NCBI RefSeq assembly: GCF_000507845.1
Contig: NZ_KI669455.1
Location: 67,441 to 131,440, forward strand
Reading direction: 5' to 3'
DNA: 64,000 nucleotides
Source: Helicobacter macacae MIT 99-5501
Lineage (GTDB): Bacteria; Campylobacterota; Campylobacteria; Campylobacterales; Helicobacteraceae
Shown here: positions 1 to 9,100 of the stretch, one piece after another
Position numbering within the stretch: position 1 is the first letter of the stretch
How the letters are laid out: each line of letters starts with the position of its first letter
Program-made: the position numbers and the translations under genes
The notes under the pieces: generated by a model
Database searches by the model: none
What the model was told of the DNA's origin: nothing
Seen by the model: only the letters and a program-made list of their open reading frames with translations

Positions 1-161
1 CCGCTTGTTAAATTCTCTTATGGTAAAATTTGGAAGCAGTAAAGAGCAGTGCATTTGCAGTTTTAGCCGCTTGTTAAATTCTCTTATGGTAAAATAACAA
101 GGCGTCTCATTGATAAAGTTTCTTGGTTTTAGCCGCTTGTTAAATTCTCTTATGGTAAAAT
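1..161 (+). CRISPR. 3' end of a type II-C CRISPR array
   Basis: Three copies of a 36-bp repeat are visible: 1-29 (the last 29 bases of a copy cut by the window edge), 60-95 and 126-161. Two 30-bp spacers lie between them at 30-59 and 96-125. The repeat begins GTTTTAGCCGCTTG and ends TATGGTAAAAT, the same plan as the Campylobacter jejuni type II-C repeat, so the plus strand is the likely transcribed strand. The conserved repeat end resembles an extended -10 element; in C. jejuni and Neisseria such elements start a separate crRNA transcript at every repeat. The array continues upstream of the window. The visible copies appear identical. The cas genes lie 6 kb downstream. Confidence 0.95.
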
Positions 162-232
162 ATCCTGTGAGAATATATCGATTTTATCGGCATTTGAGAG
201 TTTTTGAAAGCCCAAAATCCCCATAAAATCGA

Positions 233-238
233 GATAAT
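233..238 (+). promoter_or_regulatory. Candidate -10 box of tracrRNA
   Basis: GATAAT at 233-238 lies about 7 bases before position 245, where the anti-repeat transcript would need to start. No clear -35 box is seen, which is usual for Helicobacter vegetative promoters. The terminal CRISPR repeat (126-161) could also fire into this region. Confidence 0.45.
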
Positions 239-244
239 CAAGCA

Positions 245-368
245 TAGAGAGTCTAACAAGCGGCTAAAATAAGGGAAGCAGGAAATCCCGCAGGGTCCCG
301 CAAGGGGTAAAACGCAATGAATGGATTGTGTTGAGCTAATCCCTAAACCTGCCCGTTTTCTTTTTTGA
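245..368 (+). ncRNA. tracrRNA for the Cas9 system
   Basis: Bases 246-270 are nearly the reverse complement of the first 25 bases of the CRISPR repeat (22 of 25 match; one mismatch becomes a G-U pair). This is the anti-repeat. It is followed by a short stem (GGGA 273-276 with TCCC 286-289), a stem with a GCAA tetraloop (TCCC 296-299 with GGGG 304-307), a further hairpin (CGCAAT 313-318 with ATTGTG 325-330), and a possible long-range pairing of GCAGG 278-282 with CCTGC 348-352. It ends in a T-rich run at 356-366 that can serve as terminator. The ends are estimates. The RNA would be about 120 nt, longer than the roughly 75-nt C. jejuni tracrRNA. Confidence 0.88.
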
Positions 369-590
369 TTCTACTTTTTACCTTACACATACTTAAACAT
401 ACTACACTTAAATACACCTACTTAACCTACTTTACCAACTTCCAAAGTCATATCACCTCACACAATGCCTTTTAATATTTTTGTCAAGCAAAATTTGCTG
501 ATAAAAGATACTCCACCAAATACTTAAAAGCAATAAAGAGATATTTCGCTAATGCTCAATATGACAAGGACAGCAATGACAAGGTAGCAA

Positions 591-794
591 TTATAACACA
601 GCAATAAAGACAGCAACGACAGAGTAGCAAATCACAAAATAGCGATAATCTCTAGCTATAATAGGCGACAAATATACTTCACCAAAATATGACACAAAAA
701 TTTGGTTTATGAGAGCATAAAAACTAGCAATAAAAAACAACAAAATCAAATAAGCAAGCAATCCCCACCAATCCCTAGAAGTATCAAAAATCAT
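591..794 (-). CDS. Possible small membrane protein (67 aa)
   Basis: This open frame follows the dnaQ-like gene on the same strand after an 87-base gap. The product would have two hydrophobic segments (about residues 10-30 and 45-67), separated by a short polar loop with several Tyr and Arg residues. I see no good ribosome binding site and do not recognise the family. An in-frame stop just upstream (822-824) limits any extension. It may be a remnant of a longer gene. The rest of 369-881 shows only AT-rich DNA with short imperfect repeats (for example around 550-640). Confidence 0.3.
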   Translation of the reverse strand: MIFDTSRDWWGLLAYLILLFFIASFYALINQIFVSYFGEVYLSPIIARDYRYFVICYSVVAVFIAVL

Positions 795-881
795 CAAAAT
801 ACACCAAAGCAAACTAAAACTTCAGCAAACCCCACAAACCCACCAAAAATCTCCTCAAAACCCCCAAAATATTCCCAAAAC

Positions 882-1838
882 CTACATAGCACTTTTTGAA
901 AAATCAATCAAATCCTGCGTTGTGCGCACAGATTTTGGCAGCGATAAAAGCGATATTTCAAACACCTTTAGCGCGGTTAGCGCGTCAGCATAGGCACGAT
1001 GTGAAGTAGGCGTATTTATCCCCAAAAATTCATTTAGATACTGCAAAGAATACCGCTTAGCAAGTATCGTCCTGCGGGCTAAATCTATGGTGCATAGCTT
1101 TGGGTTTAGTAGCTTATAAAGCCCTGCTTGCTCCATAGCCACACTTACAAACCCATAGTCAAATCCCACATTGTGTGCTACAAAAACACTCTGTGCCAAA
1201 AACTCCCTAAAATCACGCAAAACCTCTCGCTCTTTTCGTGCGTTTTCTAGCATTTTGGGTGTAATTTGGGTGATTTCTACGATAGTTTCTGGGACAAAAT
1301 ACGCGTGGATAAGCTCGCTAAACTCGCCCAAAATTTTGCCATTTTTCCACTTTATCGCACCGATTTCGATGATTTGGTGCTCTTGTGGTTTGCTCCCTGT
1401 GGTTTCAATATCCACAAAGCAAAATTCCTGCTCCCTCCACGATAGTTCATTGTGCGCTAGGAAGTAAGTATCCCCGCTTGATTCTAGTGGCAAGCCCTGT
1501 GCGCGTAGTAGCTCTACTTGTAGATACGCTTCCTCTATGTCAAAGTCTTTATCAAAATCTCTAGTCCCAAAATCTTTGGCAAAATCTTGTGTGAAATCTA
1601 AACTAGAATCTAGTCTGTCCCCAAAATCCTGCCCTAGATTTTTTTCCACACTTTTTTTTGCACTTTTTACTATACTACTTTTTCCCGTGCTTTTGTGTGG
1701 ATTTTTGTGCGTGCTTTTGGTATCTGTGTAGCTTGTTTGATTCTTGCTAGATTGTTGCAAAATCCCATAAAGCTCCTCATAAGAGATTTTGCTTTTTGTC
1801 AGCCTTGCTTGTAGCTCTTTTGCGATACTCAAAGTCAT
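882..1838 (-). CDS. DnaQ-like DEDDh 3'-5' exonuclease
   Basis: 318 aa. The C-terminal half (from residue 139) is an exonuclease domain of the DNA polymerase III epsilon family: ExoI DIETTG with D143 and E145, ExoII in VAHNVGFDYGF, and ExoIII HRAYADALT, which makes it the DEDDh subtype. It would remove nucleotides from DNA 3' ends, either as proofreading subunit or as a stand-alone nuclease. Residues 31-100 are low-complexity, rich in Lys and Ser, then a run of DF-containing repeats (DFTQDFAKDFGTRDFDKDFD). The start has a good AAGGAT ribosome site. The stop of rpe lies 34 bases upstream, so the two genes are probably co-transcribed. The pairing with rpe and fbp matches the order I recall in H. 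pylori. Confidence 0.85.
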   Translation of the reverse strand: MTLSIAKELQARLTKSKISYEELYGILQQSSKNQTSYTDTKSTHKNPHKSTGKSSIVKSAKKSVEKNLGQDFGDRLDSSLDFTQDFAKDFGTRDFDKDFDIEEAYLQVELLRAQGLPLESSGDTYFLAHNELSWREQEFCFVDIETTGSKPQEHQIIEIGAIKWKNGKILGEFSELIHAYFVPETIVEITQITPKMLENARKEREVLRDFREFLAQSVFVAHNVGFDYGFVSVAMEQAGLYKLLNPKLCTIDLARRTILAKRYSLQYLNEFLGINTPTSHRAYADALTALKVFEISLLSLPKSVRTTQDLIDFSKSAM

Positions 1839-1872
1839 ATCCTTAGTCTTTAGCCCGATTTTTTTACAATCT

Positions 1873-2520
1873 CTATCGTGGGTTTTTTAGCAAGTCTATG
1901 GCTTGGCGATAATCCCTAGCACCAAATACAAAACTCCCCGCTACGAGTATGTCTACACCTGCTTGCTTCAAAGATAGAGCGTTTTTGTCATTTACTCCGC
2001 CATCGACTTCTATTAGGCATTTTGGATTTTTGGCTTCTATTAGTTCGCGCAAGTTTCGTGCTTTTTCTAGGACTGAAGGGATAAACTCCTGCCCACCAAA
2101 TCCCGGATTTACACTCATTAGTAGCACCATATCAATATCTGGCAAAATATAGCGCAGATTTTCCTCACTTGTGTGTGGGTTTAGCACGACTGCGGGACGC
2201 ACTCCATTACCTCGTATGTGGCTTATAAGGCGGTGTAGGTGCTTCACTTCTTCGATATGCACGCTTATAAATTCTGGCTTTAGTGGCAAGAAGCTATCTA
2301 CAAAACTTTCTACTTTTTCTACCATTAGGTGCACATCTAGTGGCTTTGTAGCGGCGTTTGCTACGCTTTTTATCACAGGTGCGCCAAATGTGAGATTTGG
2401 CACGAAGTGCCCATCCATAATGTCAATATGGACAAAATCAGCACCCGCTTCACAGATAGAGGCTACCTCCTCGCCAAGTCGCAAAAAATCGCTAGATAAA
2501 ATACTCGGTGCGACTAGCAT
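1873..2520 (-). CDS. rpe: Ribulose-phosphate 3-epimerase
   Basis: Interconverts ribulose-5-phosphate and xylulose-5-phosphate in the pentose phosphate pathway (cytoplasm). The product is a TIM barrel of 215 aa, the usual length. Family signatures are visible: APSILSSDF at the N-terminus, VHIDIMDGHFVPNLTFG with the metal/catalytic Asp and His, LMVNPGFGGQ-like text (SVNPGFGGQEF) and EVDGGVN near the end. I chose the ATG at 2520 because Rpe proteins start with a short residue stretch before APSIL; a TTG 14 codons upstream is possible, but neither has a strong ribosome site. Downstream lies the dnaQ-like gene; fbp is divergent. Confidence 0.93.
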   Translation of the reverse strand: MLVAPSILSSDFLRLGEEVASICEAGADFVHIDIMDGHFVPNLTFGAPVIKSVANAATKPLDVHLMVEKVESFVDSFLPLKPEFISVHIEEVKHLHRLISHIRGNGVRPAVVLNPHTSEENLRYILPDIDMVLLMSVNPGFGGQEFIPSVLEKARNLRELIEAKNPKCLIEVDGGVNDKNALSLKQAGVDILVAGSFVFGARDYRQAIDLLKNPR

Positions 2521-2853
2521 AGTGGCAGGCTTTTTGTGGTGGAATCTACGCAGTGGGAGCAAAGATGAGCAGACAAAAATATGTCAAATGAAAGCGTGTG
2601 AAGCAAAAGTGCAAGTGGCATAGAGGGTGTAGAAAGTAGATTTTGCATCGCGTGCCTTTTTGGTTGGTATCTTTAGGCGTCATATTTGTAGAAAAAGTTT
2701 TAGCGATAAATTTCAAAAATTAAATGCTATCATAAGTGTATTAAGAATATAATTAAGCCTTTATAAAAACTAGCAAAAATATAAAAATTCATACAAAATC
2801 TAATAAAGCCCACCCTTAAAAGAGGAGCGAAAAAGAATGAAAAAGGAGTGAAA
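2521..2853. promoter_or_regulatory. Divergent rpe/fbp intergenic region
   Basis: 333 bases with no convincing gene. A perfect TATAAT at 2748-2753 on the plus strand is a good -10 candidate for fbp and would give a leader of roughly 95 nt. The AAGGAG site at 2843-2848 belongs to fbp. Confidence 0.5.
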
Positions 2854-3726
2854 ATGCAAGCCCAAGCAAAAATAGATTTTGCAACACTAAAGCTATGTTT
2901 GCAAGAGTGTGCTATCGCTGTGCATAGCGCACTACAAAGCCAGAATGTAGGCTATCTATCTAGCACAAACTCTAGTGGGGATATGCAGCTAGGAGTAGAT
3001 GTGGCGTGTGATAAACTCATAGAACAAAAACTCTTAGAGCTAGGGTGCGTAAAGGGAGTGTGCTCTGAAGAAAAACAAGAAGCACTCTATAAAGATTCTA
3101 GTGCAAATCTTTTGGTGGCTTATGACCCGCTAGATGGCTCAAGTCTTTTTGACTCAAACCTTAGCGTGGGCTCTATATTTGGAATCTATCAAGGGGAGTT
3201 TGCCTCTAGTGCGATAGTAGGGGCGTGCTATGTGGTGTATGGACCGCGCTTAGAGCTAGTGTGGGCAGATAGCACAGATGATGAGGTGGGGCATTTTTTG
3301 TATGATTTTGCTAGGGGGGAATGGCGTAAAAAGCCAGCCTTGCGTTTGGGAGAGAAAGGCAAGCTAAATGCACCGGGTGGGACACAAAAGCATTGGAGTG
3401 AGAAGCACAAGGTGCTAGTGGATTCTCTTTTTGCGCAAGGGTATCGATTGCGATATTCGGGGGGAATGGTGCCAGATTTGCACCAGATACTTATAAAAGG
3501 TGGAGGGCTATTTAGCTACCCTGCGACACAGGACGCACCAAAAGGCAAGCTAAGAAAACTTTTTGAGGTGTTTCCATTTGCTTTTATCTATGAGAAAGCA
3601 GGTGGAGAGGGCATAGATGGACACTGCTCTTTATTAAAGCTAGGGTGTGATGGACTGCACGATACCACGCAGTGCTTCTTAGGCAGCAAAGCAGAAATCG
3701 CCATTGTAAAAGAAGCATATAAATAA
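2854..3726 (+). CDS. fbp: Fructose-1,6-bisphosphatase, class I
   Basis: Hydrolyses fructose-1,6-bisphosphate to fructose-6-phosphate, the committed step of gluconeogenesis, which is important in helicobacters that use organic and amino acids as carbon source. 290 aa. Visible signatures are the metal-binding SEEKQEA and DPLDGSS (Asp-Pro-Leu-Asp), then the substrate-binding YSGGMVPDLHQIL and LFEVFPFAFIYEKAGGEG. The ATG at 2854 is preferred to the GTG at 2848 because AAGGAG (2843-2848) is properly spaced from the ATG. Divergent from rpe. Confidence 0.94.
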   Translation: MQAQAKIDFATLKLCLQECAIAVHSALQSQNVGYLSSTNSSGDMQLGVDVACDKLIEQKLLELGCVKGVCSEEKQEALYKDSSANLLVAYDPLDGSSLFDSNLSVGSIFGIYQGEFASSAIVGACYVVYGPRLELVWADSTDDEVGHFLYDFARGEWRKKPALRLGEKGKLNAPGGTQKHWSEKHKVLVDSLFAQGYRLRYSGGMVPDLHQILIKGGGLFSYPATQDAPKGKLRKLFEVFPFAFIYEKAGGEGIDGHCSLLKLGCDGLHDTTQCFLGSKAEIAIVKEAYK

Positions 3727-3793
3727 TCTCACGCTAGAGTTTAAAAAGCGTTTTTAGAAAAACGATTTTATAGCGACAAACAAAGGATAAAAA

Positions 3794-4039
3794 ATGAGTG
3801 AAATAAAAACCCCTGATAATATAGCACAAAGCACAGAAGTCGCAAATGGCACAATGGATATATTTGAGAAAAAACTCCAAGATGAGCTAGATAGTCTCAA
3901 AAATTGTCAGCAAAGTAGCGGGGTGGATTCTTGCTTTGCGTGTGAGAAGATGCTAGAGTGTCCCACGCGCAAATCCTATGTAAGTGCTGTGTATGAGAGT
4001 ATGAGCAAGGGACAAGAAGGCGGGGATTTTGATTTTTAG
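3794..4039 (+). CDS. Small cysteine-containing protein, unknown function
   Basis: 81 aa, acidic, no signal peptide or membrane segment. The central part has three cysteines in the pattern SCFACEKMLECPTRKSYV (CxxC then C after six residues), which could bind a metal or form a redox site. The C-terminus is Gly/Asp/Phe rich. It looks like a conserved short protein of this bacterial class, but I cannot name it. The start is supported by AAAGGATAAAAA before the ATG. It lies between fbp and the AAA ATPase, 54 bases before the latter, so it may share its transcript. Confidence 0.65.
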   Translation: MSEIKTPDNIAQSTEVANGTMDIFEKKLQDELDSLKNCQQSSGVDSCFACEKMLECPTRKSYVSAVYESMSKGQEGGDFDF

Positions 4040-4093
4040 ACAGAATCTATAATTTTGCTTGGCAAGGCAAATAAACATAAAAGGCTAGAGGAA

Positions 4094-5965
4094 ATGGAAT
4101 TTTTAGAGGATTTTTTACATACAAAAGACATACAAAAAGCGAAGATTTTTGAGCTTTTGAGATGCAAAGAGCAAGAAGCAATCATCTTGCAATATATGAC
4201 AAAAGCACTACTAGATGGCGTGCAAGAAGTGGGTGTGATAGAGCTAGTGCACAACTGCTTTGGCGAGCAAGTAAGCCAAGATAGCCTAAACACTTCACAA
4301 GACTTGCAAAATCCTGCCAAAGCTACCAAAAAAACGACAAAAAAAGATTCCCTACAAAAACAAAACTCACTTCAAAATCCCCTCCAAAACTCACTATATG
4401 ACAAGCCAAAGCAATCCCTAATCATTACCCACCTCCCTACTATCCGCACGCTTTTGGATTTGGGGTGGATTGTCCTTAGTGAGATGTCGCGATTTAAGCA
4501 GCCAAATATCAAGGACTTGGCTTTGCTAGAGCTGCTAAGCTGTGAGGTAAGCCTCTCTAGCGCGTTTTTGCGCCTCATAGAGAGAGGACATAGCGAAGTG
4601 CAAATGCCCGATGAAACGCCTTATAATGACCATCTAGAGTATGTCAAAGACCAATTTTTGCGCATACATTTGGCAAGCAAATTTAGCCCACAAAATGACA
4701 AAAAAAACACCGCGCTAAAATCCCAGATAAACGCGCTAGAAAACCGCATAAAAGAGCGACTTCTAATCACCACAAAAGAGATTTCAGCACACAAAATCAT
4801 CAAAGACTACGCGCTAAACCCAAAAGAAGAGATGATATTTTTTGCGTTGCTTAAAGAGGAATACTACGGAGGAGATGGCTACTACCGAGATATGAACAAC
4901 CTCATAGACTTGATAAGTGAAAGCGAATATGACAAAATGAAAAACCGCGCCCTGCTTGATGAAAAATCCACCCTCATAGAAAAAGGACTACTTGACTTTG
5001 GGGAAATGCTAAATCCATTTGGTGGAATCGTGCGGACATTTTATATCCCCGAAGAGATTTTGCACAAGGTTATCCGCGAGCCCTACAAGAAAAAAAGCAA
5101 AAAAATCGCCCTAGCTTCTGTGCTAGAAGAGCAAGAAATCTTTGAGCTACTGCGTCCCAAAAGTAGCCTAGATGAAATCGTGCTACCACAATCCACTAGG
5201 ACAATGATAGACTCTATCCTAAAGCAAGTAGACTCTAGCGTGGTAGCTAGACTAAAGCAATGGGGGATAAAAGACAAGCACAAAGGAGTAGAAGCAAAAA
5301 TCCTTTTCTACGGTGCAGCAGGCACGGGCAAAACGCTTAGCGCACTTGCCATAGCCAAAGCCCTAAAAAAGCAAGTGCTTAGCTTTGACTGCTCCAAAAT
5401 CCTCTCTATGTATGTGGGCGAGAGTGAAAAAAATGTGCGAAAGATATTTGACACATACAGCGACATAAGCAAAAAAATCAAAAACGAGCCCGTGCTACTA
5501 CTAGATGAAGCAGACCAATTCCTAAGCACGCGCATAACCTCTAGCTCTGGCGCGGAGAAAATGCACAACCAAATGCAAAATATATTTTTGGAGCAAATCG
5601 AGCGATTTAGTGGCGTGCTAGTGGCTACGACAAATCTTGTAGAGAGTATAGATTCTGCGTTTTCTAGGAGGTTTGACTACAAAATCGAGTTTAGGCGACC
5701 AAATGAGGAGCAAAGACGCAAGCTGTGGGAAAAATACCTCCCCAAAAACGCACAATATGAGCCAAACTCTAGCATAGAATCCCTCTGCAAGGAGCTATCT
5801 AGCCATAGCTTAAGTGGCGCTCAAATCGCCCTAGTGATAAAAAACACCGCCTATAAAGTCGCCACTAGAGATAAGCCTATCTTTACCAAAGATGACTTTA
5901 TAGAAGCTATAAAGCGTGAGCTAAGCGGGGACTTTGATAGTAGCAAAAGTGTGGGGTTTATATAG
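4094..5965 (+). CDS. AAA-family ATPase
   Basis: 623 aa from the ATG at 4094, which has an AGAGGA ribosome site; a TTG at 4055 is in frame but poorly placed. The C-terminal third is a classic AAA domain: Walker A GAAGTGKT (407-414), Walker B LLLDEADQF, sensor-1 ATTN and a second-region arginine pair in SRRFDYKIEF. The N-terminal 370 residues are helical with a Ser/Gln/Lys-rich stretch near residues 75-115 and no recognised domain. The architecture (N-terminal recognition part plus one AAA module) suggests a substrate-remodelling ATPase, but the substrate is unknown. It ends 144 bases upstream of cas9 on the same strand; there is a separate cas9 promoter candidate, so a link with CRISPR is not implied. 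Confidence 0.8.
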   Translation: MEFLEDFLHTKDIQKAKIFELLRCKEQEAIILQYMTKALLDGVQEVGVIELVHNCFGEQVSQDSLNTSQDLQNPAKATKKTTKKDSLQKQNSLQNPLQNSLYDKPKQSLIITHLPTIRTLLDLGWIVLSEMSRFKQPNIKDLALLELLSCEVSLSSAFLRLIERGHSEVQMPDETPYNDHLEYVKDQFLRIHLASKFSPQNDKKNTALKSQINALENRIKERLLITTKEISAHKIIKDYALNPKEEMIFFALLKEEYYGGDGYYRDMNNLIDLISESEYDKMKNRALLDEKSTLIEKGLLDFGEMLNPFGGIVRTFYIPEEILHKVIREPYKKKSKKIALASVLEEQEIFELLRPKSSLDEIVLPQSTRTMIDSILKQVDSSVVARLKQWGIKDKHKGVEAKILFYGAAGTGKTLSALAIAKALKKQVLSFDCSKILSMYVGESEKNVRKIFDTYSDISKKIKNEPVLLLDEADQFLSTRITSSSGAEKMHNQMQNIFLEQIERFSGVLVATTNLVESIDSAFSRRFDYKIEFRRPNEEQRRKLWEKYLPKNAQYEPNSSIESLCKELSSHSLSGAQIALVIKNTAYKVATRDKPIFTKDDFIEAIKRELSGDFDSSKSVGFI

Positions 5966-6088
5966 ATTTAGCTAGATTTTGCCGTGCTTTTTGCGCGTAA
6001 GGTGGTGGGGTATGAGTGGGGCGAGATTGCGTTTTTGGCTTTGTTTTTTTTGCTTTGTTTGGCTTGGAGTGGTTTTTGCTAAGTTAAA

Positions 6089-6094
6089 TATAAT
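6089..6094 (+). promoter_or_regulatory. Candidate -10 box of cas9
   Basis: TATAAT at 6089-6094 would start transcription near 6101, only about 9 bases before the cas9 ATG and inside the AAGGAG ribosome site (6098-6103). If used, the message would be almost leaderless; otherwise cas9 is read from the AAA ATPase transcript or another promoter. Confidence 0.35.
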
Positions 6095-6109
6095 ATTTAA
6101 GGAGTGGAA

Positions 6110-9100
6110 ATGTCGCAAAATCAAAATCCAAACACACAATCTCATCTCAATCCTACTACACAATCAAGTACGCAGTCTAACCCACAACCAACCACGCAAG
6201 AGAGCTTAAAAATCTTAGGCTTTGATATAGGTGTGGCGAGTATTGGCTGGGCGTTTGTCGAGGGTGGAGAGCTAAAAGACTGCGGAGTGAGAATCTTCAC
6301 AAAGGCAGAAAATCCAAAAGATGGCAGTTCTCTAGCTTTGCCACGCCGTGAGGCAAGGGGAGTGCGTAGGCGACTAGCACGGCGCAAAGGTAGGCTAAAT
6401 GCGCTAAAAGTGCTTATCTGCAAGGAGTTTGGGCTAAATCGTAGCGACTATCTAGCCACCGCAGGGGAACTACCAAAGGCTTACGCCACGAGCAAAGAAA
6501 CAAAAAGCCCATATCAGCTCCGCGCAGAATCACTAGAGCGCAAACTTAGTGCCGATGAGTTTGCCCGCGTGATTTTGCATATCGCCAAGCATAGAGGCTA
6601 TGGCAACAAACACGCAAAAGAATCAAGCGATGATGATAGTGGCAAAGTCAAAAAGGCGATAAGTGAAAATCAAAAAGTGATGAGTGAAAAAGGCTACACA
6701 ACCGCAGGGCAGTATCTCTATGGCGAGTTTTATCAAAAGGCGCGGAATTTTAGCGAGGCAGAACCAAAGTCCCCCAAAAACGCGCGAGGCACACAAGAAT
6801 TTAAAAATGTCCGCAATAAGAGCGAAAACTATGCTAGGTGTTTGGCGCAGAGTGAGTTGCAAAAAGAATTAGAGATTATTTTTGCCAAACAACGCGAATT
6901 TGGCTTTCAATTTAGTGATAAAAAGCATAAAACCATCAATGCAAATGGCAAACTTAAAGAGCTAGATTTTGCAGACGCGGTGCTAGAAATCGCATTTTTA
7001 CAACGCCCACTAAAAAGTTTCGCAGATAAAGTCGGCAAATGCACCTTTTATGAGGATAAACCCCGCGCACCAAAAGACTCTTTAAGTGCTATCGAATTTG
7101 TTGCGCTTACGCGTATCATAAACACTCTAGCAAATATCACAAAGCGCAGTGGCGAGGTATATAGCGCGGATAAAGTGCGCGAGATTCTATCCATAGTGCT
7201 AGATAAAGGCGAAATCACTTATAAAAACTTGCGCAAAGTCATCGCCCTTGATGAAAGACTACAATTCCCCAAAGACTCCAAACTAGACTACGCAAAAGAG
7301 GACGCCGAAAAAGCAAAGGCAATAGAATTTAGCAAACTAAAAGCATTTAGAAAGGCTTTGGGTGGGAGCTTTGAGGGATTTATCCGTGCCGAGCTAGATT
7401 CTATCGCCACAGATATTGCGCTTATCAAAAGCAAAGATGAGCTAAAAGCCAAACTTGCCAATTATCAAAGCCTAAATGATGAGCAAAGAGAGAAATTAAG
7501 TGAGCTAAGTTTTGATAAATTTATTGATTTGAGTTTTAAGGCATTGGAGGCGATTTTACCCCTTATGCGCGGGGATAAAGATGATAAAATCTATCGCTAT
7601 GATGAAGCGTGGAGAGAAGCGGGACTAGTCGAAGTAGCCAAAAAGACGCAAAAAGGCGATAGCCTCCCACCTCTAATAGAATATGAGAAAGATTTAGCAA
7701 ATCCCGTAGTGGCAAGGGCTTTGGCAGAGTATCGCAAAGTGCTTAATGCTTTGCTTAAAAAACACGGCAAGGTGCATAAGATTCATTTAGAATTTACTCG
7801 CCAAGCGGGTGTGAGTAGCAAAGAGCGGGGCGAAATCATAGCCGAGCAAAACAAGAGGCTTAAGGCAAATGAAGAAGCGCGAAAAAGGTGTGAGGAATAT
7901 GGGCTAATCCCAAGTGGCAAAAATATCCTTAAACTCAAACTTTGGCAAGAGCAAGGCGAATTTTGCGTATATAGTGGTAAAAAAATCACACAAAGTGATT
8001 TGCGTGATGAAAGCACATTGCAAATCGACCATATCTACCCATACTCGCGAAGCTATGATGATAGCCAAAATAACAAAGTGCTTGTTTTTACAGATGCCAA
8101 TCAAAACAAGCTAAATCAAACGCCTTATGAAGCCTTTGGCAAAGATATTAGCAAATGGAATCAGATTTTAGGGCGTATCGAAAAACTACCAAAGGCAAAG
8201 AAAAATCGCATCACAAACAAAAATTTTGCAAACAAAGAAGCTGGGTTTATCGCGCGAAATATCGTAGATACAAGCTATATCGCTAGACTTAGTGCTAGCT
8301 ATACAGACGCATTTATTGAGTTTTGCCCCCTAGCAGAAAATGAGGATACCACGCTAGGGCGCGGCGAAAAGGGAAGCAAAAAACACATAAGTGTGGTAAA
8401 TGGTTCACTAACGGCGACTATGAGGCATTATTGGGGGCTAAATACTCTGCTAGATGGCGAGAATAGCGAATCAAAAGATAGAAGTAACCACCTCCACCAC
8501 GCCCTAGATGCGATAATCATCGCTTATGTGAATGATAGCGTGATAAAGGCTTTTAGCGACTTTAAGAAAACCCAAGAGCAAAACAAAGCTCGGCTTATCG
8601 CCAAAGAGATAGAATCAGCCGAGTATAAAATCTCACGCAGATTTTTCTCGCCAAGTGGCTTTGAAAACAATGAGGCATTTCGTCAGGCTATAAAGCGTAA
8701 GATTTTGGGACAATCTCTTGAATCTAGAGAAAATGATATGACAATAAATAGTGAGGCTTTGGGCGAAAAAGTGGGCGGAATCTTTGTCAGCAAACCACCT
8801 AGAAAACGCGCAAGAGGTGCTTTGCATAAAGAGACTTTTAGTAGCATTGATGATAAAGATTTGCTAAAAACCTATGGCGGCAAAGAGGGTGTGAATCGCG
8901 CCATAAAGCTAGGCAAAGTCCGCCAAATCGGTAGCAAAATCGCCGATAATGGCACAATGGTGCGCGTGGATATTTTTCGCCATAAAGTAAGTGGCAAATT
9001 TTATGGTGTGCCAATTTATACGATGGATTTCGCACTTGGGATTTTGCCAAATAAAGCCGTAGTGGGTGGCAAAGATAAATCTGGCGTGATAAAAGATTGG

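Noticed and set aside
30..125. Spacers targeting this window
   Set aside because: By eye no match to the two visible spacers was found elsewhere in the window; a proper search was not possible.
702..899. Plus-strand open frame of 65 codons
   Set aside because: Lys/Pro/Asn-rich low-complexity product, opposite the end of the dnaQ-like gene and the small membrane frame, no ribosome site. Treated as a shadow.
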